Shown here in pieces: positions 1 to 7,459 of a stretch of DNA of 44,425 bases. The stretch is from assembly GCF_025993755.1 (NCBI RefSeq), contig NZ_JAMQHN010000006.1, positions 1 to 44,425 on the forward strand, given 5' to 3'. Within the stretch, counting starts at the first letter, position 1. The number at the start of each line of letters is the position of its first letter. This stretch comes from Thermomonas sp. GTDB lineage: Bacteria; Pseudomonadota; Gammaproteobacteria; Xanthomonadales; Xanthomonadaceae. The notes under the pieces were generated by a model. It was not told the DNA's origin. It did not search any database and saw only the letters and a program-made list of their open reading frames with translations. The position numbers and the translations under genes were made by a program.

Positions 1-1
1 G

Positions 2-688
2 CCGGTCACCGCCCGAATCGCGGTCGCGGCGAACTTCGCGGACATCGCGCGCGCGCTGGCCTCCGATTACGGACGCCGCAGCGGTCATCGCATCACGATT
101 TCATCGGCCTCGACCGGCAAGCTCTACGCCCAGATCCACAACGGCGCGCCGTTCGACGCGCTGCTGGCCGCCGACGCCTCGACCCCGCGGCTGTTGGCCA
201 ACGAAGGGCTTGCCGACGCCAGCACCCTGCAGGACTACGCCACCGGCCGATTGGTGCTGTGGAGCCGCGACCCCAACCTCGCCCGCGATGGCGAGGCGCT
301 GTTGCGCCGGGGCAACATCACCCGGCTGGCGATCGCCAATCCCGAGCTGGCCCCCTACGGCGCTGCCGCCCGCGAAACGCTACTGTACCTGCGGCGCTGG
401 AACGAACTGCAGCCGCGGCTGGCGATCGGCGAAAACGTCGGTCAGGCGGCGCAGTTCGTCGCCAGCGGCGCCGCGCCGCTGGGCCTGCTGCCGGCTTCGC
501 TGGTGCAGACGGCGCGCGGACGCCCTGCGGGTTCGTCCTGGGAAGTGCCGACCACGTGGCACAAGCCGATCGTGCAGAGCGCCGTGCTGCTCCGTCACGG
601 CCGCAACAACGCCGCCGCGCGCGGCTTCCTGCGTTACCTGCAAACCCCGGCAGTGCGCGCACGAATCCGCACGCTCGGCTACGACTGA
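2..688 (+). CDS. modA: Molybdate ABC transporter, periplasmic binding protein (5' end missing)
   Basis: The reading frame is open from base 2, so the signal peptide and start codon lie outside the window. The visible 228 residues begin PVTARIAVAANFADIARALA, the classic start of a mature ModA. They continue through the substrate-binding segment SSASTGKLYAQIHNGAPFDA, in which the STGKLYAQI serine and the following residues line the oxyanion pocket in this family. The C-terminus has the usual AARGFLRYLQTPAVRARIRTLGYD ending. The protein captures molybdate (or tungstate) in the periplasm and passes it to ModB. modB starts 6 bp after the stop. The location upstream of nitrate reductase and molybdopterin genes fits supply of molybdenum to NarG. 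A ModE repressor gene may lie upstream but is not in view. Confidence 0.93.
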   Translation, partial: PVTARIAVAANFADIARALASDYGRRSGHRITISSASTGKLYAQIHNGAPFDALLAADASTPRLLANEGLADASTLQDYATGRLVLWSRDPNLARDGEALLRRGNITRLAIANPELAPYGAAARETLLYLRRWNELQPRLAIGENVGQAAQFVASGAAPLGLLPASLVQTARGRPAGSSWEVPTTWHKPIVQSAVLLRHGRNNAAARGFLRYLQTPAVRARIRTLGYD

Positions 689-694
689 ACGTCG

Positions 695-1387
695 ATGGAT
701 GCCGCCTCGACAACCCCGGCATGGCTCATGGCCGCCTGGGTGTCGTTCAAGCTGGCCGGCCTGACCACGCTGATCCTGCTGGTGCTGGGGACGCCGCTTG
801 CCTGGTGGCTGGCGCGCACGCGCTCGCGCTGGCGCGCGCCGATCGGCGCGGTGGTCGCGCTGCCGATGGTGCTGCCGCCGACCGTACTCGGCTTCTATCT
901 GCTGGTCGCGTTCGCGCCGCAGGGGCCGATCGGCCAGTTGACATCGACACTGGGGCTTGGAACGTTGGCATTCACTTTCAACGGCCTGCTCGTGGCCTCG
1001 GTGCTGTATTCGCTGCCGTTCGTGGTGCAGCCGCTGCAGGCAGGCTTTGCCGGCATCCCGCAGGCCACACTGGATGCCGCTGCGACCTTGCGCGCTTCGC
1101 CGCTGGACCGGTTCCTCAGCGTGGTCTTGCCGCTGGCCCGCCCTTCGCTGCTGGCCGGCGCCCTGCTCGGCTTCGCCCACACCGTGGGTGAATTCGGCGT
1201 GGTGCTGATGGTGGGCGGAAACATCGAGGGCGAAACCCGGGTGCTGTCGGTGCTGCTCTACGATCAGGTCGAGAGCATGGCCTACGGCGACGCCCACCGG
1301 CTGGCGGCGGGCCTGCTGCTGTTCTCGTTCGCCCTGCTGCTGCTGATGCAATGGCTGGGCCGACGCACGGCGATGGCCAATGACTGA
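695..1387 (+). CDS. modB: Molybdate ABC transporter, permease subunit
   Basis: This 230-residue inner-membrane protein has about five hydrophobic segments. The cytoplasmic EAA loop that contacts the ATPase is visible around residues 130-165 (TLRASPLDRFLSVVLPLARP, then HTVGEFGVVLMVGG). Length and motif match ModB. It forms the translocation channel of the ModABC importer. The start is 6 bp after modA, and the 3' end overlaps modC by 8 bp, which indicates a single transcript with coupled translation. Confidence 0.95.
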   Translation: MDAASTTPAWLMAAWVSFKLAGLTTLILLVLGTPLAWWLARTRSRWRAPIGAVVALPMVLPPTVLGFYLLVAFAPQGPIGQLTSTLGLGTLAFTFNGLLVASVLYSLPFVVQPLQAGFAGIPQATLDAAATLRASPLDRFLSVVLPLARPSLLAGALLGFAHTVGEFGVVLMVGGNIEGETRVLSVLLYDQVESMAYGDAHRLAAGLLLFSFALLLLMQWLGRRTAMAND

Positions 1388-2453
1388 ACGTGCCGCAACC
1401 ATCGACATCGCGCTGCAACTGGCGCGCGGGGATTTTCGGCTGGACGTGGCGCTTGCACTCCCGGCCTCCGGGACGACCGTCGTGTTCGGCCCCTCCGGCT
1501 GCGGCAAGACCACGCTGCTGCGCGCGATCGCGGGACTGGAACCCAGCGCACAGGGAACGCTGAAGATCGCCGGCGAGACCTGGCAGGACGCAAACACCTG
1601 CCTGCCGCCGCACCGTCGCCCGGTCGGCGTCGTGTTCCAGCAAACCGCGCTGCTGCCGCATCTGTCGGTGGCCGGCAACCTGCGCTACGGCTGGAAGCGC
1701 GCCGGCGCGCAAACCGCCGTGCTGGACACCTGGATCGAACGCCTGGCGCTGGCGCCCCTGCTGTCGCGTCGCCCGGACACGCTCTCCGGCGGCGAACGTC
1801 AGCGGGTGGCGCTGGCGCGAGCACTGGTGACCACCCCCAGACTGCTGCTGCTGGACGAACCGCTGAGCGCGCTCGACGCACCACGGCGCGCCGAGATCCT
1901 GCCCTTCCTCGAAGCCGTGCGCCGGGAGGCCGGCATTCCGATCCTGCACGTCACGCACGCGATCGAGGAAGTGGCGCGACTGGCCGATCATCTGGTGCTG
2001 CTGGACGCCGGCCGCGTCGTCGCTTCGGGCCTCGCCCTGGACCTGCTCAACCGGCCCGACCTGCCGCTGGCGCTGCGCGACGACGCCGGCGTGGTGCTCG
2101 AAGCCGAGATCATCGACCGCGACCCGCACGGACTGCTGACCCTGCGCACCGCCGCCGGCACGCTGCACGCACAGGGCGCTGCACACCCGTCCGGCACCAT
2201 GTTGCGCGTGCGCATCCTCGCCCGCGACGTCAGCCTCGCCCTGACGCGCCACGACGATTCCAGCCTGCTCAACCTGCTCGAAGCCCGCATCGTCGCGCTG
2301 GACGAATTGCCCGGCGGGCAGGTGCAGGTGCGGCTGGACGCCGGCGGCCGTCCGCTGCTGGCGCGGATCTCGCACCGCTCGTTGCAGCGGATGCAGTTGC
2401 GCGAAGGAATGGTGCTGTGGGCCCAGGTGAAAGCGGTCGCGCTGCTGCTTTGA
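1380..2453 (+). CDS. modC: Molybdate ABC transporter, ATP-binding protein
   Basis: The 357-residue ATPase has Walker A GPSGCGKTT at residues 37-45, signature LSGGERQ from 135, Walker B LLLLDEP at 155-161 and the D-loop SALD. The C-terminal third (about 290-352) is a TOBE/Mop-type domain, which binds molybdate and regulates ModC proteins. This separates it from generic sugar or iron importer ATPases. It powers molybdate import through ModB. It is the last gene of the modABC unit and overlaps modB. Confidence 0.95.
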   Translation: MTERAATIDIALQLARGDFRLDVALALPASGTTVVFGPSGCGKTTLLRAIAGLEPSAQGTLKIAGETWQDANTCLPPHRRPVGVVFQQTALLPHLSVAGNLRYGWKRAGAQTAVLDTWIERLALAPLLSRRPDTLSGGERQRVALARALVTTPRLLLLDEPLSALDAPRRAEILPFLEAVRREAGIPILHVTHAIEEVARLADHLVLLDAGRVVASGLALDLLNRPDLPLALRDDAGVVLEAEIIDRDPHGLLTLRTAAGTLHAQGAAHPSGTMLRVRILARDVSLALTRHDDSSLLNLLEARIVALDELPGGQVQVRLDAGGRPLLARISHRSLQRMQLREGMVLWAQVKAVALLL

Positions 2454-2499
2454 CGGCGTCCGCCCCACCGAACGCCGTCGCCGCAGACGTCAACGCAGA

Positions 2500-2513
2500 T
2501 TGATCACGATCAA
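2500..2513 (+). promoter_or_regulatory. FNR/Anr-type binding site upstream of the TDT channel gene
   Basis: The 14 bases TTGATCACGATCAA match the FNR consensus TTGAT-N4-ATCAA at every defined position. A -10-like TAGTCT lies at 2535-2540, which would put transcription start near 2547. The box centre (2506.5) is then about 41 bp upstream, the class II activator position. This implies that the gene starting at 2603 is switched on when oxygen is low. It also argues against the ATG at 2543, which would lie upstream of the transcript. Confidence 0.75.
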
Positions 2514-2534
2514 ATTCCCGAGGCCACGCCGGTC

Positions 2535-2540
2535 TAGTCT
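2535..2540 (+). promoter_or_regulatory. Probable -10 element of the FNR-dependent TDT promoter
   Basis: TAGTCT sits about 31 bp from the centre of the perfect FNR box, the spacing expected for a class II FNR promoter. There is no good -35 element, which is normal for activator-dependent promoters. Confidence 0.45.
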
Positions 2541-2602
2541 GAATGATCGCCTGCGCGCATGCGTGCGCCGACTGGCCTCCTCCGAACCCTGACGCTGGAC
2601 CG

Positions 2603-3655
2603 ATGAACGAACCCGTACCGCACGGTGGCCTGAAAAACCTGTCGCCCGCCTACTTCGGCATGGTCATGGCCACCGGCATCGTCTCGCTGGCCGCCTGGAT
2701 GCGCGGCTGGCCGCGGCTGGCCGAAGCCATGTTCGTCCTCAACCTCGTCTTCTACGTCCTGCTCTGGGTGCTGTACCTGCTCCGGTTGATCCGCTATCCG
2801 CGCGCATTCCTCGGCGACCTGTTCGACCACCTGCTCGGCCCGGCCTTCTTCACCATGGTCGCCGCCACCGGCGTGCTCGGATCGCAGTTCCTGCTGCTGC
2901 GCTCGGCGCTGCGCGAAAGCTGGATGCTGTGGACGCTGGCGGTCGCACTGTGGCTGGTGCTGACCTACACGATCTTCACCGTACTCACGGTCAAGGAAGA
3001 CAAGCCGACGCTCGATCGCGGCATCAGCGGCGGCTGGCTGCTGGCGGTCGTGGCCACCCAGTCGCTGACCGTGCTCAGCGCCCTGCTGGCCGCGCGCACC
3101 GGCCAGCCGTGGAAGCTCGAACTCAACTACTTCGCGCTGTCGATGTGGCTGTGGGGCGGGATGCTCTACATCTGGATGATGTCGCTGATTTTCTACCGCT
3201 ACACCTTTTTCCGCTTCCAGCCGCACGACCTGTCGCCGCCGTACTGGATCAACATGGGCGCGATGGCCATTTCCACCCTGGCCGGCTCGCTGCTGATCCT
3301 CAACGCCCACGAGGCGCCGTTCCTGACCTCGGTCCTGCCCTTCATCAAGGGCTTCACGGTGTTCTACTGGGCCACCGGCACCTGGTGGATTCCGATGCTG
3401 CTGGTGCTGGGCGTCTGGCGCCACGTCTACAAGCGCTTCCCGCTGCGCTACGACCCGCTGTACTGGGGCGCGGTGTTCCCGCTGGGCATGTACGCGGCCT
3501 GCACCCACCAGCTGGTGCGCGCGATGCACTTGGATTTCCTCGACGTGCTCGCCGATCTGTTCCTGGTGGTGGCGATGTGCGCCTGGACGGCGACTTTCAT
3601 CGGCGCGCTGCGGCGCGGGCTGCAATCGCTTCGTGTCGCTACGCCGGCTCATTAG
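2603..3655 (+). CDS. TDT/SLAC1-family anion channel (TehA-like), FNR-controlled
   Basis: This 350-residue, wholly hydrophobic protein has about ten predicted transmembrane helices. It has the family's N-terminal pattern NLSPAYFGMVMATGIVSLA and a later PPYWINMGAMAISTLAGSLL segment. The TDT family includes the bacterial TehA anion channel, the yeast malate and sulfite transporters and the plant guard-cell channel SLAC1, which conducts nitrate and chloride. The ATG at 2603 is preferred to one at 2543 because homologues start near here and the predicted transcript begins after 2543. The gene sits alone between modABC and narK, has a perfect FNR box, and is convergent with the nar operon. Transport of nitrate, nitrite or a C4-dicarboxylate during anaerobic growth is inference. 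A tellurite-resistance label would be a historical name only. Confidence 0.85.
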   Translation: MNEPVPHGGLKNLSPAYFGMVMATGIVSLAAWMRGWPRLAEAMFVLNLVFYVLLWVLYLLRLIRYPRAFLGDLFDHLLGPAFFTMVAATGVLGSQFLLLRSALRESWMLWTLAVALWLVLTYTIFTVLTVKEDKPTLDRGISGGWLLAVVATQSLTVLSALLAARTGQPWKLELNYFALSMWLWGGMLYIWMMSLIFYRYTFFRFQPHDLSPPYWINMGAMAISTLAGSLLILNAHEAPFLTSVLPFIKGFTVFYWATGTWWIPMLLVLGVWRHVYKRFPLRYDPLYWGAVFPLGMYAACTHQLVRAMHLDFLDVLADLFLVVAMCAWTATFIGALRRGLQSLRVATPAH

Positions 3656-3666
3656 GCCGCGGGCCA

Positions 3667-3695
3667 GGGCAACGCCGGCTTGATCGGCGTTGCCC
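3667..3695. terminator. Perfect 11-bp inverted repeat between convergent genes, copy A of a dispersed element
   Basis: GGGCAACGCCG (3667-3677), a 7-base spacer and CGGCGTTGCCC (3685-3695) form a perfect hairpin. It lies 11 bp after the TDT stop and 21 bp from the narK stop on the other strand. There is no U-run, so it may act as a bidirectional terminator or mRNA 3' stabiliser. A 27-bp core matches a second copy at 23751-23777, read on opposite strands, at 24 of 27 positions. Confidence 0.6.
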
Positions 3696-3716
3696 GGAGC
3701 TTCCCCGCGCCGCCTC

Positions 3717-5108
3717 CTATCCCGCCCGCTTGCGCGCCGCTTCCGCCGCCGCCGCGGCCGCGCGCGCGGCTTCGCTTGCCGCCTCGGCCGCAGCGCGGGC
3801 ATGCCGCGCGGCTTCCTGCGCGGCCATGATTTCCGGAAGATCGGTGTCGCGGGCGAGCTCTGGATGGCGGGCGCGGTTGGCGCGCAGGATCGCGAAATGC
3901 ATCCACAGCAGGTTGGTCAGGGCGATGGCGAACAGCAGCATGAAGCAGCTGCTCCAGATGCCGACCAGGTCGTTCATCACGCCGAAGGCGATCGGCAGGA
4001 CGAAGCCACCGAGACCGCCGATCATGCCGACCACACCGCCGACCGAGCCGACGTGGTTGGGATAGTAGGTCGGGATGTGCTTGAACACGGCCGCCATGCC
4101 CAGCGACATCACGAAGCCGAGGATGAACAGCACGATCGCGCGTTCGATCATGGTCGGCGCGATGGTAAAGGCGATCGGCCCGTGGATGCCTTCGATCACG
4201 TAATGGGTGTTCGGATACGACAGCAGAAACAACCCGACCATGCACACCGAGAACGAGACGTACATGATCTTGCGGGCGCCATAGCGGTCGGCCAGTACGC
4301 CGCCGAAAGCGCGGAAGATCGTCGCCGGCAGACCAAAGCTGGCCGCCAGCATGCCGGCGGTGGCGATGTCGACCTTGTACACACCCATGTAATAGCGCGG
4401 CAGCCACGAGGTCAGGGCCACGAAGCCGCCGAACACGAGGAAGTAGTACAGCGAGAACCGCCACACCTGCAGGTTGCCCAGCGGCGCCAGTCGCTCCTTG
4501 AGGGAAGCCGGCTGGCCCGCACTGGCCGCGCTCTTCGGCGCCGGCTCGGCCAGCAGGTAGAACAGCACCGCGGTGACGAGAACCGCCGTGGCATAGACGT
4601 TGATCGCATGCCGCCAGTCCATCACCGCCAGCAGCAGCGGCGCGCCGAAGCTGGTGACGGCCGCGCCGACGTTGCCCATGCCGAACAACCCAAGCGCCGT
4701 GCCCTGCTTCTCGCGCGGGAACCAGGCCGAAACGTACACCACGCCGATCGTGAAGGTGCCGCCCGCCAGGCCCAGACCCAGGCCCAGCGCCAGCATCACC
4801 GGGAAGTTGCCTGCATAAGGCAGGGCATAGGCGAAGCCCGCCACCACCAGCATGGTCAAGGCGAAGACACGGCGCCCGCCGATCATCTCCGACCAGATGC
4901 CGAGGACCGGGCGGCTGATCGAGCCGGTCAGCACCGGCGTGGCCACCAGCAGGCCGAACTGGGTGTCGGACAGGCCCAGCTCCTCCTTGAGCTTCATGCC
5001 GATGATCGAGAAGACCACCCAGATGGCGAAGCAGACGCCGAAGGCGAAGGTACTCAGCCAGAGTGCCCTTTGGCGGCGCGCGTTGCTGATCTCGACTTGC
5101 TCTTGCAT
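3717..5108 (-). CDS. narK: Nitrate/nitrite transporter, NarK family (MFS)
   Basis: This 463-residue major facilitator protein has about 12 transmembrane helices. It carries NarK-family features such as the glycine-rich segments GLGLGLAGGTFTIGVVYVSA and GSVGGVVGMIGGLGGFVLP, the nitrate signature motifs. It brings nitrate in and/or exchanges it for nitrite. It is the last gene of the narGHJI-ppiC-narK operon, starting 60 bp after ppiC. Its C-terminus is odd: after the last helix, residues from about 430 onward form an alanine-rich charged tail (AAQEAARHARAAAEAA and further EAAR repeats) absent from typical NarK. Only one narK copy is present here; many denitrifiers have two. Confidence 0.93.
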   Translation of the reverse strand: MQEQVEISNARRQRALWLSTFAFGVCFAIWVVFSIIGMKLKEELGLSDTQFGLLVATPVLTGSISRPVLGIWSEMIGGRRVFALTMLVVAGFAYALPYAGNFPVMLALGLGLGLAGGTFTIGVVYVSAWFPREKQGTALGLFGMGNVGAAVTSFGAPLLLAVMDWRHAINVYATAVLVTAVLFYLLAEPAPKSAASAGQPASLKERLAPLGNLQVWRFSLYYFLVFGGFVALTSWLPRYYMGVYKVDIATAGMLAASFGLPATIFRAFGGVLADRYGARKIMYVSFSVCMVGLFLLSYPNTHYVIEGIHGPIAFTIAPTMIERAIVLFILGFVMSLGMAAVFKHIPTYYPNHVGSVGGVVGMIGGLGGFVLPIAFGVMNDLVGIWSSCFMLLFAIALTNLLWMHFAILRANRARHPELARDTDLPEIMAAQEAARHARAAAEAASEAARAAAAAAEAARKRAG

Positions 5109-5168
5109 GGTCGCGTTTCCGTTTGACGTATTGCTGGAGCAGGAGGATGCGGACGCGCGAAACTTCGC

Positions 5169-6077
5169 TCAGCCCGCCTCCGCCTCGATCTCGGCCAGCC
5201 CGCGCACTTCGAAGCGCTCCTGCAGGCCCTGCAGATAGAGCTGGAGTTCGCGCTGCCGCACCTGCAGTTCAAGATAGTCGGAGATGCGCGCGCGGGCTTG
5301 ATCGAACGCAAGTTTTTCGCCGGCGGCGATCGCATCGACGCAGACCACGTGGTAGCCCCAGCGCGACTCCACCGGGAACGCGGCCAGTCCTTCGCGCAGG
5401 CGGAACACCTGGCGGTCGAATTCCGGCGTGGTCTGTCCGTGTTCGATCCAGCCGAGGTCGCCGCCATCGTCTTTCGACGGGCAGTCGGACAGGCGCAGCG
5501 CAAGATCCGCGAACAGATGCGGTTGCTGCTTCAACTCGGCGATCGCGTTTTCGGCGCGACTGCGGGCATCGAAGCGGCCGTTGACGTCGTCGGTCGCGGC
5601 CCCGAACAGGATGTGGCGGACGCGAATCCGGTCGGGCGCGTGGAAGCGCTCGGGATTCTGGTCGTAATAGCGCCGGCAATCGTCTTCGCTGGGCACGCGG
5701 TTTTCCACTTCGCGTTCCAGCAGGACCCGGATGCAGGCCTCCTCGATCGCCTCGCCGCCGCTGGTTTCCACCTCGTCCATCAGCCCGAGCCGCTCGACCT
5801 CGCGCCGCAGCAGCTCGCGCACCACCAGCGCACGCGCCGCGTCGGCGCGCGACTGCTCCGGCTTCATCGCCCGGTGGAACTGCATCTCGCGCGCAATCTC
5901 GGCCTCGCTGATCGCGGTGTCGCCCACGAACAGGAAGCTTGGCGCGGCCTGCCCCAACGTGCGCGGCCCTTCGCCGGCGTCGTCGTGATGGTGCGCGTGG
6001 GTTTCCTGCGCCACCGACCTGCCCGAATCGATGACGGTGATCGGCAACTCGCGGCTGCCCGGCTTGCGCTCGCCCAT
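5169..6077 (-). CDS. Parvulin-type peptidyl-prolyl cis-trans isomerase of the nar operon
   Basis: This 302-residue protein has a C-terminal parvulin (PpiC/NifM-like) domain at about 145-260. Recognisable segments are RVRHILFGA, the acidic DDGGDLGWI and SRWGYHVVCVD. An upstream helical region (about 55-140) resembles the SurA/NifM chaperone part. There is no signal peptide, so it should act in the cytoplasm. It starts 3 bp after narI. A PpiC-type gene in this position is a known feature of nar operons in pseudomonads, where a role in folding or maturing the reductase is supposed but not proven. The N-terminus has a histidine cluster, HAHHHDD, at residues 27-33 that could bind metal. Confidence 0.88.
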   Translation of the reverse strand: MGERKPGSRELPITVIDSGRSVAQETHAHHHDDAGEGPRTLGQAAPSFLFVGDTAISEAEIAREMQFHRAMKPEQSRADAARALVVRELLRREVERLGLMDEVETSGGEAIEEACIRVLLEREVENRVPSEDDCRRYYDQNPERFHAPDRIRVRHILFGAATDDVNGRFDARSRAENAIAELKQQPHLFADLALRLSDCPSKDDGGDLGWIEHGQTTPEFDRQVFRLREGLAAFPVESRWGYHVVCVDAIAAGEKLAFDQARARISDYLELQVRQRELQLYLQGLQERFEVRGLAEIEAEAG

Positions 6078-6080
6078 GGA

Positions 6081-6785
6081 TCAGTCCCTCGGCCCGTAGC
6101 GCAGCGGCGGCTGGCGCCGGCGCACCACCTGGTAGGGACGCCACAGGTAGCTCAGCGGAATGCTCCAGATATGCACGAGGCGGGTGAACGGCGTAATCAG
6201 GAACAGCGTCAGCCCGAGGATGATGTGCGCCTTGTAGACCCAGTGGACGCCGGAAATCATCTCGGCAGCGCCGCCGCGGAACGTGGCGATGCGCTGCGCC
6301 CAATCGGCCAGCAAGGTCATCACGCTGCCGTCGAGATGGTGCGCGGACTGGAAGATCGTGCTCAACCCGAGCAGCAGCTGCGCCATCAGCAGCGCCAGCA
6401 GCAGGACGTTGCGCCAGTTGTCGGTGGCGCGGATGCGCGGATTGAACAGGTGCCGCCACATCAGGATCACCATGCCAACCAGGCAGAGCACGCCGAAAGT
6501 CCCGCCCACGACCATCGCCAGCATCTGCTTGTTTTCCTGGCTGATGAAGATGGTGTAGAGCGAATGCGGCGTCAGCAGGCCGACGATGTGGCCTCCGAGC
6601 ACGACCAGGATGCCGACGTGGAACAGGTTGCTGCCAATGCGCATTCCGCGCGTGGAGAGCAGCTGGCTGGAGCCGCTGCGCCACGTGTACATGGAATGGT
6701 CGAAGCGCACCAGGCTGCCCACGAAGAACACCGCCATGGCGATGTAGGGATAAATCTGGAACCAGAAGACATCGAAATAGCTCAT
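6081..6785 (-). CDS. narI: Respiratory nitrate reductase gamma subunit (cytochrome b)
   Basis: This 234-residue membrane subunit has five hydrophobic helices. It takes electrons from quinol and passes them through two b hemes to NarH. The four heme-ligand histidines of E. coli NarI (56, 66, 187, 205) are all found at exactly the same residue numbers here, in FHVGILVVLGGH, YKAHIIL and RLVHIW. The start MSYFDVFW is chosen because its ATG overlaps the narJ stop by 4 bp and gives the family length. An extended start 99 bp upstream would add a low-complexity, arginine-rich stretch. Confidence 0.97.
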   Translation of the reverse strand: MSYFDVFWFQIYPYIAMAVFFVGSLVRFDHSMYTWRSGSSQLLSTRGMRIGSNLFHVGILVVLGGHIVGLLTPHSLYTIFISQENKQMLAMVVGGTFGVLCLVGMVILMWRHLFNPRIRATDNWRNVLLLALLMAQLLLGLSTIFQSAHHLDGSVMTLLADWAQRIATFRGGAAEMISGVHWVYKAHIILGLTLFLITPFTRLVHIWSIPLSYLWRPYQVVRRRQPPLRYGPRD

Positions 6786-7459
6786 GGCTGCACCTGTCGT
6801 TGGGCGGTGGCGGGGCGGCGGGTGGGCGGCGCGCAGTCTTCGGAGGGGGCATCCGCGCCGAAGCGCACCGCCTCCTCTTCCCACAGCCGATCCATTTCCT
6901 CGATGGTGTCGTCGCGTGGCTCTTCGCTGGCGCGCTTGCGCAGCGGCGCGAGATCGACCTTGCCGTCAGCCAGTTCGACCAGGAGCTCCAGCAGCAGCGC
7001 GTACGGACTGCCGCGCTCGCCGGCGCGCGCGGCCAGCAGTCCGACGATGTGGCTGACGTGCTTGAGCCAGTCGCGCGCTTCTTCCGCCGGACGCTGGTTG
7101 AGGTATTCCAGCAGCAACGGCAGGTAGTCCGGCAGTTCCCTGGCCGACAATTCGAAGCCGTTCTTGCGATAGGCCGAGATCAGGTCGACCATCGCCTGCC
7201 CGCGGTCGCGGGACTCGCCGTGGATGTGCTCGAACAGCAGCAGGCTCATCGAACGACCGCGGTCGAACAGCAGCAGCCAGCGCTCCTGGGCCTCCAGCGG
7301 ATCGGTCTCGAGCAGTTCGCGCACGAAGGCAACCAGCTGCGCGCGCCGCGCCTTCGACAATCGCGGGGCCTCGGCGGCGGCCAGCAGTTCCTCGCCGTGC
7401 TCCCACAGCGCATCCTGCGGATAGTCCAGCAGCACGCCGACCAGCTTGAGCAGGCTCAT
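6782..7459 (-). CDS. narJ: Nitrate reductase molybdenum cofactor assembly chaperone
   Basis: This 225-residue protein belongs to the NarJ/TorD chaperone family. It begins MSLLKLVGVLLDYPQDALWE and has the ELPDYLPLLLEYLNQ helix typical of NarJ. NarJ binds the NarG N-terminus in the cytoplasm and helps insert the molybdopterin cofactor and an Fe-S cluster before membrane docking. It overlaps both neighbours by 4 bp (narH upstream, narI downstream), so translation is coupled. The C-terminal 40 residues are charged and variable, as in relatives. Confidence 0.95.
   Translation of the reverse strand: MSLLKLVGVLLDYPQDALWEHGEELLAAAEAPRLSKARRAQLVAFVRELLETDPLEAQERWLLLFDRGRSMSLLLFEHIHGESRDRGQAMVDLISAYRKNGFELSARELPDYLPLLLEYLNQRPAEEARDWLKHVSHIVGLLAARAGERGSPYALLLELLVELADGKVDLAPLRKRASEEPRDDTIEEMDRLWEEEAVRFGADAPSEDCAPPTRRPATAQRQVQP

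Noticed and set aside
2543-2602. Upstream ATG extending the TDT channel by 20 residues
   Set aside because: It lies upstream of the predicted FNR-dependent transcription start and the extra residues are not family-like.
2603-3655. Tellurite-resistance function for the TDT protein
   Set aside because: The name comes from an overexpression phenotype of TehA. Context here points to anaerobic anion transport.
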